Assembly (NCBI GenBank): GCA_019747615.1
Contig: JAIEQQ010000591.1
Span: 1 to 5,990 of the forward strand
From: Phycisphaerales bacterium
GTDB lineage: Bacteria > Planctomycetota > Phycisphaerae > Phycisphaerales > UBA1924
DNA length: 5,990 nucleotides
Direction of reading: 5' to 3'
Translations under genes and position numbers: made by a program
Part shown: in pieces, positions 5,918 to 5,990 of the stretch
How positions within the stretch are numbered: position 1 is the stretch's first letter
How the letters are laid out: each line of letters starts with the position of its first letter
The notes under the pieces: model-generated
What the model was told of the DNA's origin: nothing
The model's database searches: none
What the model saw: only the letters and a program-made list of their open reading frames with translations

Positions 5918-5990
5918 GTGAAACTCGACATGCCGGCGACAACGCAGCCGGCGCTGACGTCCGTCCACCGTCGCCGCGTCGGCGCAGCGG
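5918..5990 (+). CDS. Possible 5' end of a divergent gene (partial)
   Basis: A plus-strand frame opens with GTG at 5918, or ATG at 5930 (MPATTQPALTSVHRRR...), and runs off the window. GAGAAG (5907-5912) lies 5 nt before the GTG and could be its ribosome site. Codon third positions are mostly G or C, as in the other genes. However, only 24 codons are visible and no domain can be recognised. A minus-strand frame over the same bases (about 5855-5989, open at the edge) is an equally short rival. It contains VEFHTIFSDGQIG, which faintly recalls the start of a PHP domain, but it stops after about 20 more codons. Either may be chance. Confidence 0.3.
   Translation, partial: MKLDMPATTQPALTSVHRRRVGAA

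Noticed and set aside
5742..5942. 66-codon minus-strand open frame upstream of phoH
   Set aside because: It has no ribosome site or recognisable motif, crosses the inverted repeats, and has an Arg-rich composition; treated as chance.
5855..5989. Minus-strand frame with VEFHTIFSDGQIG resembling a PHP-domain motif
   Set aside because: In PHP proteins this motif is near the N-terminus of a long domain. Here the frame stops about 20 codons later, so a functional PHP protein is not supported unless it is a broken remnant.

Overview
The window looks like chromosomal DNA from a high-GC planctomycete, most likely class Phycisphaerae. Three protein features point there: tandem dockerin-like C-terminal repeats with the DIANDDGS / NNGVTExDYNLFF signature on a secreted protein; a two-helix membrane protein ending in a cytoplasmic CxxC...CPECG zinc ribbon preceded by an IWPG-type helix; and a PIN-PhoH protein with a long Ser-rich N-terminus. 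This assignment is inference from recalled family features; no database search was run.

Layout. Positions 1-76 hold the 3' end of a plus-strand gene whose product ends in a membrane helix. It converges on the minus-strand genes, with a strong hairpin between them (140-165). A 501-aa secreted minus-strand protein (218-1723) carries degenerate NxxGxxAF-type repeats and two dockerin-like repeats at its C-terminus. An intergenic stretch of about 270 bp (1724-1995) contains a 27-bp inverted repeat overlapping a possible -10 box. Next comes a minus-strand two-gene unit: a secreted Cys-rich protein of unknown function (2757-3926), followed by a 254-aa membrane/zinc-ribbon protein (1996-2760). I place the latter's start at a TTG that overlaps the upstream stop codon (TTGA) behind a GGAG Shine-Dalgarno. 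Upstream of the pair are a 7-bp tandem repeat containing the start codon (3907-3932) and a candidate sigma70-type promoter (3967-3993). A minus-strand PIN-PhoH ATPase gene fills 4068-5699. The last 290 bp hold nested inverted repeats and possibly the start of a divergent plus-strand gene.

How the genes relate. PhoH is a housekeeping-type RNA-metabolism protein with no evident link to the others. The dockerin-repeat protein is probably exported and surface- or complex-associated. The Cys-rich secreted protein and the membrane/zinc-ribbon protein look translationally coupled. They are the best candidates here for an undescribed functional pair: an exported partner plus a membrane protein with a periplasmic domain and a cytoplasmic zinc ribbon. 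No CRISPR, tRNA, rRNA, intact insertion sequence or recognisable defence system is visible.
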